Shown here: positions 22,969-35,408 of the stretch, in pieces
Layout: each line of letters starts with the position of its first letter
How positions within the stretch are numbered: position 1 is the stretch's first letter
Source of the DNA: Saussurea involucrata
Lineage: Eukaryota; Streptophyta; Magnoliopsida; Asterales; Asteraceae
Assembly: GCA_033807775.1 (NCBI GenBank)
Contig: CM066315.1
Span: forward strand, 56,512,820-56,576,819
DNA: 64,000 nucleotides
Direction: 5' to 3'
The notes under the pieces: generated by a model
What the model was told of the DNA's origin: nothing
Databases searched by the model: none
Seen by the model: only the letters and a program-made list of their open reading frames with translations
Position numbers and translations under genes: made by a program

Positions 22969-25134
22969 TGTAAAGCCCGTGTCCCGGTATGGTTTTGATT
23001 TGATTAGTTTAATTATTTATTATTGTTGTTAAAGTGAATTTATTTTAACGGGTATTGTCGAGTTAGACTTAGATAATAAAAGGTTGGGATTAAGGACTAA
23101 CTTTAGAAAAGACTCTAACTCTAAGGTCTAAAAGTGACATTTTTTTTAGAGAGTTTGCATGGGTCGGTCCTATACTCCCTTCCCCTCTCGTTTCTACCTC
23201 TCGTCCCACGCAAACAAGACCACAGAAACCCTAATCGCAGCCCTTCCCTTTCCTCCCTACCTGATGTCGCCGCTGAACCACCCCAGCGCCGTCGGAGCGC
23301 CGTCGCCACTTTTCTTGCTGGAGAGAGTAGAGTGCAGCGAAGAGAGAGAGAGGAGCAGCGAAGAGAGAGAGAGCATCGAGAGAGGGAGCAGGTCGGTTGT
23401 GGTTGCGGCGAGTAGTCGTCGAGGTAAGGTCCTTCTCCGCCCCTTTTCGTTTTTCTTTGTCGTCGTTGAACCACCGGAAGAACCACCGCCGCCGCCGTCA
23501 GCCGTGGCTGCCGGCGGTGTGGCCACCAGCGCACACCACCAGTTGTGGTGGTGGCCTTGCGCGTGGTCGGGGATGGTGGGTCGTGTATGTGTATGTGAAG
23601 GAAAGTCGAGTTGAGAATGGGTTTCGCGTTATTGTCTCGCCGAAATTTCGTAAACCGCCGCCGTCGCCGGTGACCACCGCTGCCGGAAGTGGCAGCGGGT
23701 GGTGCGCGGTTGTGACCAGCCCTTTGTAACCTAATAACACTAATCGCGTGAACCCTGGTGCAAGCCCGTATCAATTTTAATCGATCACGTAAACCGTTTT
23801 ATAAAATCGTCATTTATGTGAAAAACGTCCTTCTGCCACTGTTTTGCGTCAACCATAACTTTTCTGTCGTAACTCCGATTGAGCCGAAACTGGCGCCAAC
23901 GGTTCAAGCTTGGGGTCGGGCATGTTTTCCGTGTTTTAACGGAAAACTGGTTCGGCCTCTAGCTAGGTGGAAAAGTGGTCGTAAGTTCAGTGAATCGTCA
24001 TTTTATGTAAAAGAAACTGCAGTTCGGTCACTGTTTTGCGTAAGCTGTAACTTTTTCCTCGTAACTCGGATTGGGGTGATTTCGGTGCCAAAAGTTCCCT
24101 TTTTGAGTCTATAAACTTTTCTGTGTTTTGTGCAAAATCCAGTTCGGAACGTAGCTTAGGCCAAATCGTCGTTTTATGCCGATAAGTGCTGTTTTTCGCT
24201 GTTCTGCGGGCTGATCTTATAAAATCCGTAATTTAATTGTAGAAAAATCGTTAGGAGGCGTATAATATGTCCTTGGAACACTAACTCAGAGGACTTTCTG
24301 GTCATGAATTAATATTGGGAATTTTCTGGGTTTAAAGGGGTCGAAACAGGTCCCGAACAGACCTGTTTTGGGTGAACGGAATTTAGTTTTAGTGACGGTT
24401 TAAGAGTGTGTCGTGTCATAGGGTCCGGGTCTCGTATTGACACGTTTTAACATGCGTTTAGGTGCTGGGAAGTGACCGTAATTGTGAAGCTTGAATTGTG
24501 CTATTAAGCTGGGCGCGCATTCGAGGTGAGTTCTCTCACTGTGTAGTTAGGGGTTGTATGCATGTCATAATAGTTTGTATGTACTACTGTCTTTGTGGTG
24601 TGAACTAGTTGTTTGTGGTGTGTAATATTTGATTGGTTTGAATGCTTAGTATAAATGTTTTATATTACAATTCGGTGAGACCGAGGAAGTGGAAAGAAAC
24701 GTTGTGGGAACTCGGTGTGACGAGTGTGTTACATTACAATTCGGTGGGACCGAGGTGTTGGATACATAATTACTTGTAGATGTTTACTCGTTTTATGTAA
24801 CTGTGATGTTGTTGCTTATGTGCGGATAGGGGTGTTGTGTATATAATTCCTATCTGCGCATGTGTTGGAATTCACTAAGCTTCGTGCTTACCCTTTCCCA
24901 ATAAACTGTGGTTTCAGGTCCGAGCGGCTCCAAGGCGTGACAAGTACACACTGGCGCGCGAGGGGAGCTGGTTGTTGTATGGTTTAATATTTAAACGTTT
25001 ATTCCGCTGGTTTTTATTATAAAGATATTAATTATGTGTTTGCAAACGAAACGTTGGGATCATTAATGAGTTATTATAAATGAAATGTTTATTTCAAAAA
25101 ATTTAAATTTGCTTGTAATTTTTGGGACGTTACA
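22969..25134 (+). repeat. L5 LTR 2
   Basis: 2166 bp. It shares with LTR 4 an eight-T run near 23142 and GTTG (not GATG) near 24833, which sets these two apart from LTRs 1 and 3. Confidence 0.95.
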
Positions 25135-28100
25135 ACTTGGTATCAGAGCACAACTTGAGTGAATCCAACACATCTCGGTGTGTTTGATCTCAAGTTTGCG
25201 GCTATAAAAATTTTCTTTAAGTTTTTGAGAAATAAAAAGAAGGAAAAATCCGTTTGAGAAACGGTGATCGGAGGCGCAGTGTGTACAGTCAGCCGGAGCC
25301 AAAGGGGAAAGGTACAGTACTTAGTGTTTTATTGCTTTCTAGATCATCGTGTATGCATGCTAGATTGCCTGTTATGGACACTATGCTGTATGTTGAACTA
25401 CTTGCTATTAGGAATTTATGTTAATTATGATAGGTTACTAAGGGCATGCCCTCTAGGTTGTATGCAGTAAGAGATTTATAGCCTTAGAATATTCGATTTA
25501 GTTCTATTGCGCAGCTCTTGTTTGAGTCCAACCGTTCTAGGATAGAGTCTTGTATTCGACTGTCTATTTATTTCACACTGCATATAATCGGGTATTCGCG
25601 AGGTCACCCGTTATAATTAGTAGGGATTCGGTAGTAGCAAGGGTAGTGGGATAAGAGGAAGTTCCTAGAGAGCTGGGAAGGGTGTTTATGTATGAGTACG
25701 TGTGCTAGATTGCTTTCTAGAACATAGGAGTTTGTATGCTAAATTGCTTGGTGCTTGTTACACTGTATTGCATGTCTGCTGCTTGCTATTAGAGATTTGG
25801 CAGTAGCAAGGGTAGTGGTTTGGATGGAATTCCTAGGGAGCTAGGAAGAGCGAGTATATATATGCCGGTGCGGGCATATGTGTGTAGTTGCGGCAAGAAG
25901 CTACTTGGACCCCTCGGGATGGGACTCGGAACGAGCGATGATAGGCGTGGAAGGTAGTAGTAGAGCTCCTACTACCGGAAGCACAGGATCAATGCTCGAG
26001 TCGGGGAAGTCATGAGGAATCCAAGGAGTTGAGTGTGAGCGTTGTTAGTGTGAGTTATTATGTACTAACAACGCGTTGTAATATCTACCCAGAATAGCCA
26101 TCACAAGGAGGAACAACTATAGTAAACCTGCTAGTACAAGTGTGTACTTGACTTGCTTGAGGTGATGATCGTTGGGGTAGTGATGAAGGTTCTAAACTAG
26201 TAGTCGTTGGGATAGAAGGACGTGTCTAGTATCAATCACTTGGGGTGACGATAAGGATGTGGTTTGTTTTAAGTAGACCATTTCGGGTCAAAAATTGGCA
26301 ATTGTGCTAGAATCATAGGCTTTTGAGCCGACTTTGATTTGAGGAAAACCAGTAAGATGATTTGATGTGATTTCCCAACTTGCCTTAAGAGATTTAAATG
26401 TCCGGATGACGATTGTGGATCGGGAGTTTTGGAGGGATATGAGTCGAGACATCGAACGCCGACTGAGTCATGCACAAAGTCTATTTTGAAAATAGGGTTG
26501 CATTAACTAATTTTTGTGTTTCCAGTCCTTATATGGATTGTGTTTTGGAATTTCGGGAAATGTTTAGCACACACAAGATGTCGAATTATGGTTTTGAAAG
26601 TGCATGAAACCTTTTTATAACGAGAGTTACAAATTTTGTTGATGATTTGTTTAAAATGAGTTTGGAATTCTTGTGTCGCTTAACTTTTCTTTCGAGAGTT
26701 TGTGTTACTAAGTATTTTATTGCAAATAGTTTAGTGTGTGGATTGATTCATGCGTGACATAAGTGGTGCATGGAGGAATTTTAGTAACATTTCATAAGGA
26801 GTTGTTTAGTGCGCTTTTCAGTCAGCTAAAGGTTTTATTGACATTTCGATGAAAATGCGATTTATCGACTTAGGGGTATGCATACTGGGGTAACCTTTGT
26901 TCTCGACATTTTGATAAACGAGTCGTGCATGAAAATGTTTTAGCTCCTTTTTGTCGAAATGAAAGACCATTCGATCCAAGGAGTGTTTTAATGTTGTGAA
27001 CATCATGCATACGATTACAATGTGTTATATTTTGGAAATATAAATGCGTAGATTTTTGACATTCGGTTAATTTAGAATTATCGATCATTTCTTTTTGGAA
27101 ATTAAAAACTTTTGCTTTGGAGGAAACGAGTATTTTGAGCAATTTCGATAAATACATTTTTTTAAACTATAATGTTTTGACGTTATGTGTCCCAAGTACG
27201 AAACTTGAGGAAGTGTTACAAGCTTGCATGCCTGCCCCCAGTTTGAGATTTTATGAGGTTTTAGTCGATATTTCCAATTAATAGAAGCGGACTGGTTTCT
27301 GTCTTCAAATTTGAAACTTACACGAGACAGTTGTGTTTTAACAAAAATATATTTGTAAACCGTGTCATCGTTTTGTGTGATTAGCTGACGCGCGAAAATT
27401 TGTGGAGAACCCTGTGCCACGTCATTTTATGATTAAAAAGAAGAATTTTTGAATCAAATGTCGTGAAACTTATTTTGAATTATGTGCACACCTTTGTCGC
27501 ACCTTGTTTAAGGTCAAGCGGTTACTTTAAGTGCATGTCATGAGTCAATCCATACTAGAATCGAGGCGGTTCATTTTAAAGAAATTTTTATTACGCTCTG
27601 CTTTTGTGTGAGTAAACTGAACTGCAATAAATGATTTAAACTTGATTTTCATAAGTGGGACGAGCGTGTCCATTTGTGCGTAACTACCGACCTGGTAATA
27701 GTAGTTTTATTGCATACGATCTTTTTGAGATGAAAAATCTTGACGTTGAAAATATTTTGTAAATGATTTTGTAAACCAATTGGGAAATGTGCTTTTAAGT
27801 GTTATGTGTCATTTTGAAAATTTTAAGGGTGTGAGTCCTTTTGGAAAACTATTTTATTGAACCCGTGTTGAGTTTGTGACTAATGTTGATTTTAGAATAT
27901 TTCTTGCTTAAACTTTATTTAAACACGTTTTTGACCGACTTATGGGTCTAGCAAGCGTGGAGCATGTTGCTCGGTTTTGACTTTGAGATAGTCATGGGTT
28001 AATTGCACGGTTTTAATGGCTCAATGTGGAGTCTTGTTGATGGGTTGTTTTTGGTGCACAGTTTTGCATTTATTGCACGTTGAGTATTCACATGTTTGGG

Positions 28101-29199
28101 TGAGTGAGTCATTCCGAGACAGGCATGTTGTTGGTAGATTGTTTTGCATTAGATCCTTAGACACGTTAGTCAGTCGTTAGTAATGGTCGGTTGAGTATCT
28201 CGGGGTGGGACCCCGGTATTCATGTTTTATGACCCTGACTTTCCAATAGGCACTAGGATGATATAGTCTTGGGCACTTACCTGGGAGGTAGTTCCGATGT
28301 GCTGGGCCTTGAGGCGTTACCTGGGAGGTAGACGTCAAGGTGTATCCTCGATACGGTGTAACTTGGCTTCGTTGAGCAAGTGTGGAAGATACGTCGACGG
28401 TGGAAGATTGGGTATTCCACGCGTGTTGGTACTGTAGGCCGAATAGTATCGGTTAAGGGAATGATGCCCTTTGTAATTAAGAGAATAAATGCGCAGTAGT
28501 CTTTTTGAGGTAAGTGGTATATTTAGGTGTCGACCTTTAGGCTTGAGGCCAAACACCTTTTCGTGTAATCGGAGGTTTTTAGCCGATTTTAAAATAATTA
28601 TGGTGATGGTAATAGTAACCGGAAATGCTTACTTATGATGAATAGTTAGGGTGGAATGACCTTCGTGTGTGTTTATAAATCTGCTGGTTTGATGGTTCGT
28701 GTGAAATAAATTTTGGGAGTCTATTAGAACTCGTGGAAGTTAATCGACAGTTGATGGTAAGAATGATCGGATTCGAGTATCCTGTATGGTATATTGGTGA
28801 GCAACTTTAGAATGGTTAGAGCTTAAAATTTGGAATCGGGATGTATAGAACATCTAAGATTGGGAGACAACTGAAGTCGTTTGACTAGGAATGATTCCAA
28901 ATGTTGGGGTGTTCTTTCGATCATAATTTCGGTGTACTTGAAGGAGTTCTGTTGGTAAGAAAAGTATTCGAAGAATTTTTAGTCGGTGTGAAAAATTTAG
29001 ATTCCAGTATTGACATGCCGCCGTATGAGTCGTTGTATGGTAGGAAGTGTAGGACGCCCATTTGTTGGGGTGAGATTGTTTAGCAAGTATTGGGGAGCAC
29101 CGTTATTGTGCTAAAGGCGTCAGAGAGGCGGGAGAACTATCCGGAGCTGTTTGCGGGCGTAGACTTCGAGGACGAAGTCTAATTCAAGTGGGGGAGAGT
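25135..29199 (+). other. L5 internal region 2 (non-coding, with integrase relic)
   Basis: 4065 bp. It differs from regions 1 and 3 by an 18-bp segment at 28775-28792 (GAGTATCCTGTATGGTAT) and several single-base differences, for example GCATGCCCT at 25444 and ATTTTATTG near 27850. The integrase relic lies at about 29015-29081. Confidence 0.85.
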
Positions 29200-31362
29200 T
29201 GTAAAGCCCGTGTCCCGGTATGGTTTTGATTTGATTAGTTTAATTATTTATTATTGTTGTTAAAGTGAATTTATTTTAACGGGTATTGTCGAGTTAGACT
29301 TAGATAATAAAAGGTTGGGATTAAGGACTAACTTTAGAAAAGACTCTAACTCTAAGGTCTAAAAGTGACATTTTTTAGAGAGTTTGCATGGGTCGGTCCT
29401 ATACTCCCTTCCCCTCTCGTTTCTACCTCTCGTCCCACGCAAACAAGACCACAGAAACCCTAATCGCAGCCCTTCCCTTTCCTCCCTACCCGATGTCGTC
29501 GCTGAACCACCCCAGCGCCGCCGGAGCGCCGTCGCCACTTTTCTTGCTGGAGAGAGTAGAGTGCAGCGAAGAGAGAGAGAGGAGCAGCGAAGAGAGAGAG
29601 AGCATCGAGAGAGGGAGCAGGTCGGCTGTGGTTGCGGCGAGTAGTCGTCGAGGTAAGGTCCTTCTCCGCCCCTTTTCGTTTTTCTTTGTCGTCGTTGAAC
29701 CACCGGAAGAACCACCGCCGCCGCCGTCAGCCGTGGCTGCCGGCGGTGTGGCCACCAGCGCACACCACCAGTTGTGGTGGTGGCCTTGCGCGTGGTCGGG
29801 GATGGTGGGTCGTGTATGTGTATGTGAAGGAAAGTCGAGTTGAGAATGGGTTTCGCGTTATTGTCTCGCCGAAATTTCGTAAACCGCCGCCGTCGCCGGT
29901 GACCACCGCTGCCGGAAGTGGCAGCGGGTGGTGCGCGGTTGTGACCAGCCCTTTGTAACCTAATAACACTAATCGCGTGAACCCTGGTGCAAGCCCGTAT
30001 CAATTTTAATCGATCACGTAAACCGTTTTATAAAATCGTCATTTATGTGAAAAACGTCCTTCTGCCACTGTTTTGCGTCAACCATAACTTTTCTGTCGTA
30101 ACTCCGATTGAGCCGAAACTGGCGCCCACGGTTCAAGCTTGGGGTCGGGCATGTTTTCCGTGTTTTAACGGAAAACTGGTTCGGCCTCTAGCTAGGTGGA
30201 AAAGTGGTCGTAAGTTCAGTGAATCGTCATTTTATGTAAAAGAAACTGCAGTTCGGTCACTGTTTTGCGTAAGCTGTAACTTTTTCCTCGTAACTCGGAT
30301 TGGTGTGATTTCGGTGCCAAAAGTTCCCTTTTTGAGTCTATAAACTTTTCTGTGTTTTGTGCAAAATCCAGTTCGGAACGTAGCTTAGGCCAAATCGTCG
30401 TTTTATGCCGATAAGTGCTGTTTTTCGCTGTTCTGCGGGCTGATCTTATAAAATCCGTAATTTAATTGTAGAAAAATCGTTAGGAGGCGTATAATATGTC
30501 CTTGGAACCCTAACTCAGAGGACTTTCTGGTCATGAATTAATATTGGGAAATTTCTGGGTTTAAAGGGTCGAAACAGGTCCCGAACAGACCTGATTTGGG
30601 TGAACGGAATTTAGTTTTAGTGACGGTTTAAGCGTGTGTCGTGTCATAGGGTCCGGGTCTCGTATTGACACGTTTTAACATGCGTTTAGGTGCTGGGAAG
30701 TGACCGTAATTGTGAAGCTTGAATTGTGCTATTAAGCTGGGCGCGCATTCGAGGTGAGTTCTCTCACTGTGTAGTTAGGGGTTGTATGCATGTCATAATA
30801 GTTTGTATGTACTACTGTCTTTGTGGTGTGAACTAGTTGTTTGTGGTGTGTAATATTTGATTGGTTTGAATGCTTAGTATAAATGTTTTATATTACAATT
30901 CGGTGAGACCGAGGAAGTGGAAAGAAACGTTGTGGGAACTCGGTGTGACGAGTGTGTTACATTACAATTCGGTGGGACCGAGGTGTTGGATACATAATTA
31001 CTTGTAGATGTTTACTCGTTTTATGTAACTGTGATGTTGTTGCTTATGTGCGGATAGGGGTGATGTGTATATAATTCCTATCTGCGCATGTGTTGGAATT
31101 CACTAAGCTTCGTGCTTACCCTTTCCCAATAAACTGTGGTTTCAGGTCCGAGCGGCTCCAAGGCGTGACAAGTACACACTGGCGCGCGAGGGGAGCTGGT
31201 TGTTTTATGGTTTAATATTTAAACGTTTATTCCGCTGGTTTTTATTATAAAGATATTAATTATGTGTTTGCAAACGAAACGTTGGGATCATTAATGAGTT
31301 ATTATAAATGAAATGTTTATTTCAAAAAATTTAAATTTGCTTGTAATTTTTGGGACGTTACA
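29200..31362 (+). repeat. L5 LTR 3
   Basis: 2163 bp, from TGTAAAGCCC to GTTACA. It has a six-T run near 29371 and GATG near 31062, like LTR 1. Confidence 0.95.
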
Positions 31363-34300
31363 ACTTGGTATCAGAGCACAGCTTGAGTGAATCCAACACA
31401 TCTCGGTGTGTTTGATCTCAAGTTTGCGGCTATAAAAATTTTCTTTAAGTTTTTGAGAAATAAAAAGAAGGAAAAATCCGTTTGAGAAACGGTGATCGGA
31501 GGTGCAGTGTGTACAGTCAGCCGGAGCCAAAGGGGAAAGGTACAGTACTTAGTGTTTTATTGCTTTCTAGATCATCGTGTATGCATGCTAGATTGCCTGT
31601 TGTGGACACTATGTTGTATGTTGAACTACTTGCTATTAGGAATTTATGCTAATTATGATAGGTTACTAAGGGGATGCCCTCTAGGTTGTATGCAGTAAGA
31701 GATTTATAGCCTTAGAATATTCGATTTAGTTCTATTGCGCAGCTCTTGTTTGAGTCCAACCGTTCTAGGATAGAGTCTTGTATTCGACTGTCTATTTATT
31801 TCACACTGCATATAATCGGGTATTCGCGAGGTCACCCGTTATAATTAGTAGGGATTCGGTAGTAGCAAGGGTAGTGGGATAAGAGGAAGTTCCTAGAGAG
31901 CTGGGAAGGGTGTTTATGTATGAGTACGTGTGATAGATTGCTTTCTAGAACATAGGAGTATGTATGCTAAATTGCTTGGTGCTTGTTACACTGTATTGCA
32001 TGTCTGCTGCTTGCTATTAGAGATTTGGCAGTAGCAAGGGTAGTGGTTTGGATGGAATTCCTAGGGAGCTAGGAAGAGCGAGTATATATATGCCGGTGCG
32101 GACATATGTGTGTAGTTGCGGCAAGAAGCTACTTGGACCCTTCGGGATGGGACTCGGAACGAGCGATGATAGGCGTGGAAGGTAGTAGTAGAGCTCCTAC
32201 TACCGGAAGCACAGGATCAATGCTCGAGTCGGGGAAGTCACGAGGAATCCAAGGAGTTGAGTGTGAGCGTTGTTAGTGTGAGTTATTATGTGCTAACAAC
32301 GCGTTGTAATATCTACCCAGAATAGCCATCACAAGGAGGAACAACTATAGTAAACCTGCTAGTACAAGTGTGTACTTGACTTGCTTGAGGTGATGATCGT
32401 TGGGGTAGTGATGAAGGTTCTAAACTAGTAGTCGTTGGGATAGAAGGACGTGTCTAGTATCAATCACTTGGGGTGACGATAAGGATGTGGTTTGTTTTAA
32501 GTAGACCATTTCGGGTCAAAAATTGGCAATTGTGCTAGAATCATAGGCTTTTGAGCCGACTTTGATTTGAGGAAAACCAGTAAGATGATTTGATGTGATT
32601 TCCCAACTTGCCTTAAGAGATTTAAATGTCCGGATGACGATTGTGGATCGGGAGTTTTGGAGGGATATGAGTCGAGACATCGAACGCCGACTGAGTCATG
32701 CACAAAGTCTATTTTGAAAATAGGGTTGCATTAACTAATTTTTGTGTTTCCAGTCCTTATATGGATTGTGTTTTGGAATTTCGGGAAATGTTTAGCACAC
32801 ACAAGATGTCGAATTATGGTTTTGAAAGTGCATGAAACCTTTTTATAACGAGAGTTACAAATTTTGTTGATGATTTGTTTAAAATGAGTTTGGAATTCTT
32901 GTGTCGCTTAACTTTTCTTTCGAGAGTTTGTGTTACTAAGTATTTTATTGCAAATAGTTCAGTGTGTGGATTGATTCATGCGTGACATAAGTGGTGCATG
33001 GAGGAATTTTAGTAACATTTCATAAGGAGTTATTTAGTGCGCTTTTCAGTCAGCTAAAGGTTTTATTGACATTTCGATGAAAATGCGATTTATCGACTTA
33101 GGGGTATGCATACTGGGGTAACCTTTGTTCTCGACATTTTGATAAACGAGTCGTGCATGAAAATGTTTTAGTTCCTTTTTGTCGAAATGAAAGACCATTC
33201 GATCCAAGGAGTGTTTTAATGTTGTGAACATCATGCATACGATTACAATGTGTTATATTTTGGAAATATAAATGCGTAGATTTTTGACATTCGGTTAATT
33301 TAGAATTATCGATCATTTCTTTTTGGAAATTAAAAACTTTTGCTTTGGAGGAAACGAGTATTTTGAGCAATTTCGATAAATACATTTTTTAAACTATAAT
33401 GTTTTGACGTTATGTGTCCCAAGTACGAAACTTGAGGAAGTGTTACAAGCTTGCATGTCTGCCCCCAGTTTGAGATTTTATGAGGTTTTAGTCGATATTT
33501 CCAATTAATAGAAGCGGACTGGTTTCTGTCTTCAAGTTTGAAACTTACACGAGACAGTTGTGTTTTAACAAAAATATATTTGTAAACCGTGTCATCGTTT
33601 TGTGTGATTAGCTGACGCGCGAAAATTTGTGGAGAACCCTGTGCCACGTCATTTTATGATTAAAAAGAAGAATTTTTGAATCAAATGTCGTGAAACTTAT
33701 TTTGAATTATGTGCACACCTTTGTCGCACCTTGTTTAAGGTCAAGCGGTTACTTTAAGTGCATGTCATGAGTCAATCCATACTAGAATCGAGGCGGTTCA
33801 TTTTAAAGAAATTTTTATTACGCTCTGCTTTTGTGTGAGTAAACTGAACTGCAATAAATGATTTAAACTTGATTTTCATAAGTGGGACGAGCGTGTCCAT
33901 TTGTGCGTAACTACCGACCTGGTAATAGTAGTTTTATTGCATACGATCTTTTTGAGATGAAAAATCTTGACGTTGAAAATATTTTGTAAATGATTTTGTA
34001 AACCAATTGGGAAATGTGCTTTTAAGTGTTATGTGTCATTTTGAAAATTTTAAGGGTGTGAGTCCTTTTGGAAAACTCTTTTGTTGAACCCGTGTTGAGT
34101 TTGTGACTAATGTTGATTTTAGAATATTTCTTGCTTAAACTTTATTTAAACACGTTTTTGACCGACTTATGGGTCTAGCAAGCGTGGAGCATGTTGCTCG
34201 GTTTTGACTTTGAGATAGTCATGGGTTAATTGCACGGTTTTAATGGCTCAATGTGGAGTCTTGTTGATGGGTTGTTTTTGGTGCACAGTTTTGCATTTAT

Positions 34301-35408
34301 TGTACGTTGAGTATTCACATGTTTGGGTGAGTGAGTCATTCCGAGACATGCATGTTGTTGGTAGATTGTTTTGCATTAGATCCTTAGACACGTTAGTCAG
34401 TCGTTAGTAATGGTCGGTTGAGTATCTCGGGGTGGGACCCCGGTATTCATGTTTTATGACCCTGACTTTCCAATAGGCACTAGGATGATATAGTCTTGGG
34501 CACTTACCTGGGAGGTAGTTCCGATGTGCTGGGCCTTGAGGCGTTACCTGGGAGGTAGACGTCAAGGTGTATCCTCGATACGGTGTAACTTGGCTTCGTT
34601 GAGCAAGTGTGGAAGATACGTCGACGGTGGAAGATTGGGTATTCCACGCGTGTTGGTACTGTAGGCCGAATATTATCGGTTAAGGGAATGATGCCCTTTG
34701 TAATTAAGAGAATAAATGCGCAGTAATCTTTTTGAGGTAAGTGGTATATTTAGGTGTCGACCTTTAGGCTTGAGGCCAAACACCTTTTCGTGTAATCGGA
34801 GGTTTTTAGCCGATTTTAAAATAATTATGGTGATGGTAATAGTAACCGGAAATGCTTACTTATGATGAATAGTTAGGGTGGAATGACCTTCGTGTGTGTT
34901 TATAAATCTGCTGGTTTGATGGTTCGTGTGAAATAAATTTTGGGAGTCTATTAGAACTCGTGGAAGTTAATCGACAGTTGATGGTAAGAATGATCGGATT
35001 CATTGGTGAGCAACTTTAGAATGGTTAGAGCTTAAAATTTGGAATCGGGATGTATAGAACATCTAAGATTGGGAGACAACTGAAGTCGTTTGACTAGGAA
35101 TGATTCCAAATGTTGGGGTGTTCTTTCGATCATAATTTCGGTGTACTTGAAGGAGTTCTGTTGGTAAGAAAAGTATTCGAAGAATTTTTAGTCGGTGTGA
35201 AAAATTTAGATTCCAGTATTGACATGCCGCCGTATGAGTCGTTGTATGGTAGGAAGTGTAGGACGCCCATTTGTTGGGGTGAGATTGTTTAGCAAGTATT
35301 GGGGAGCACCGTTATTGTGCTAAAGGCGTCAGAGAGGCGGGAGAACTATCCGGAGCTGTTTGCGGGCGTAGACTTCGAGGACGAAGTCTAATTCAAGTGG
35401 GGGAGAGT
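31363..35408 (+). other. L5 internal region 3 (non-coding, with integrase relic)
   Basis: 4046 bp, closest to region 1: it lacks the 18-bp segment of region 2 and shares most of the variants that separate region 1 from region 2. The integrase relic lies at about 35224-35290. Confidence 0.85.
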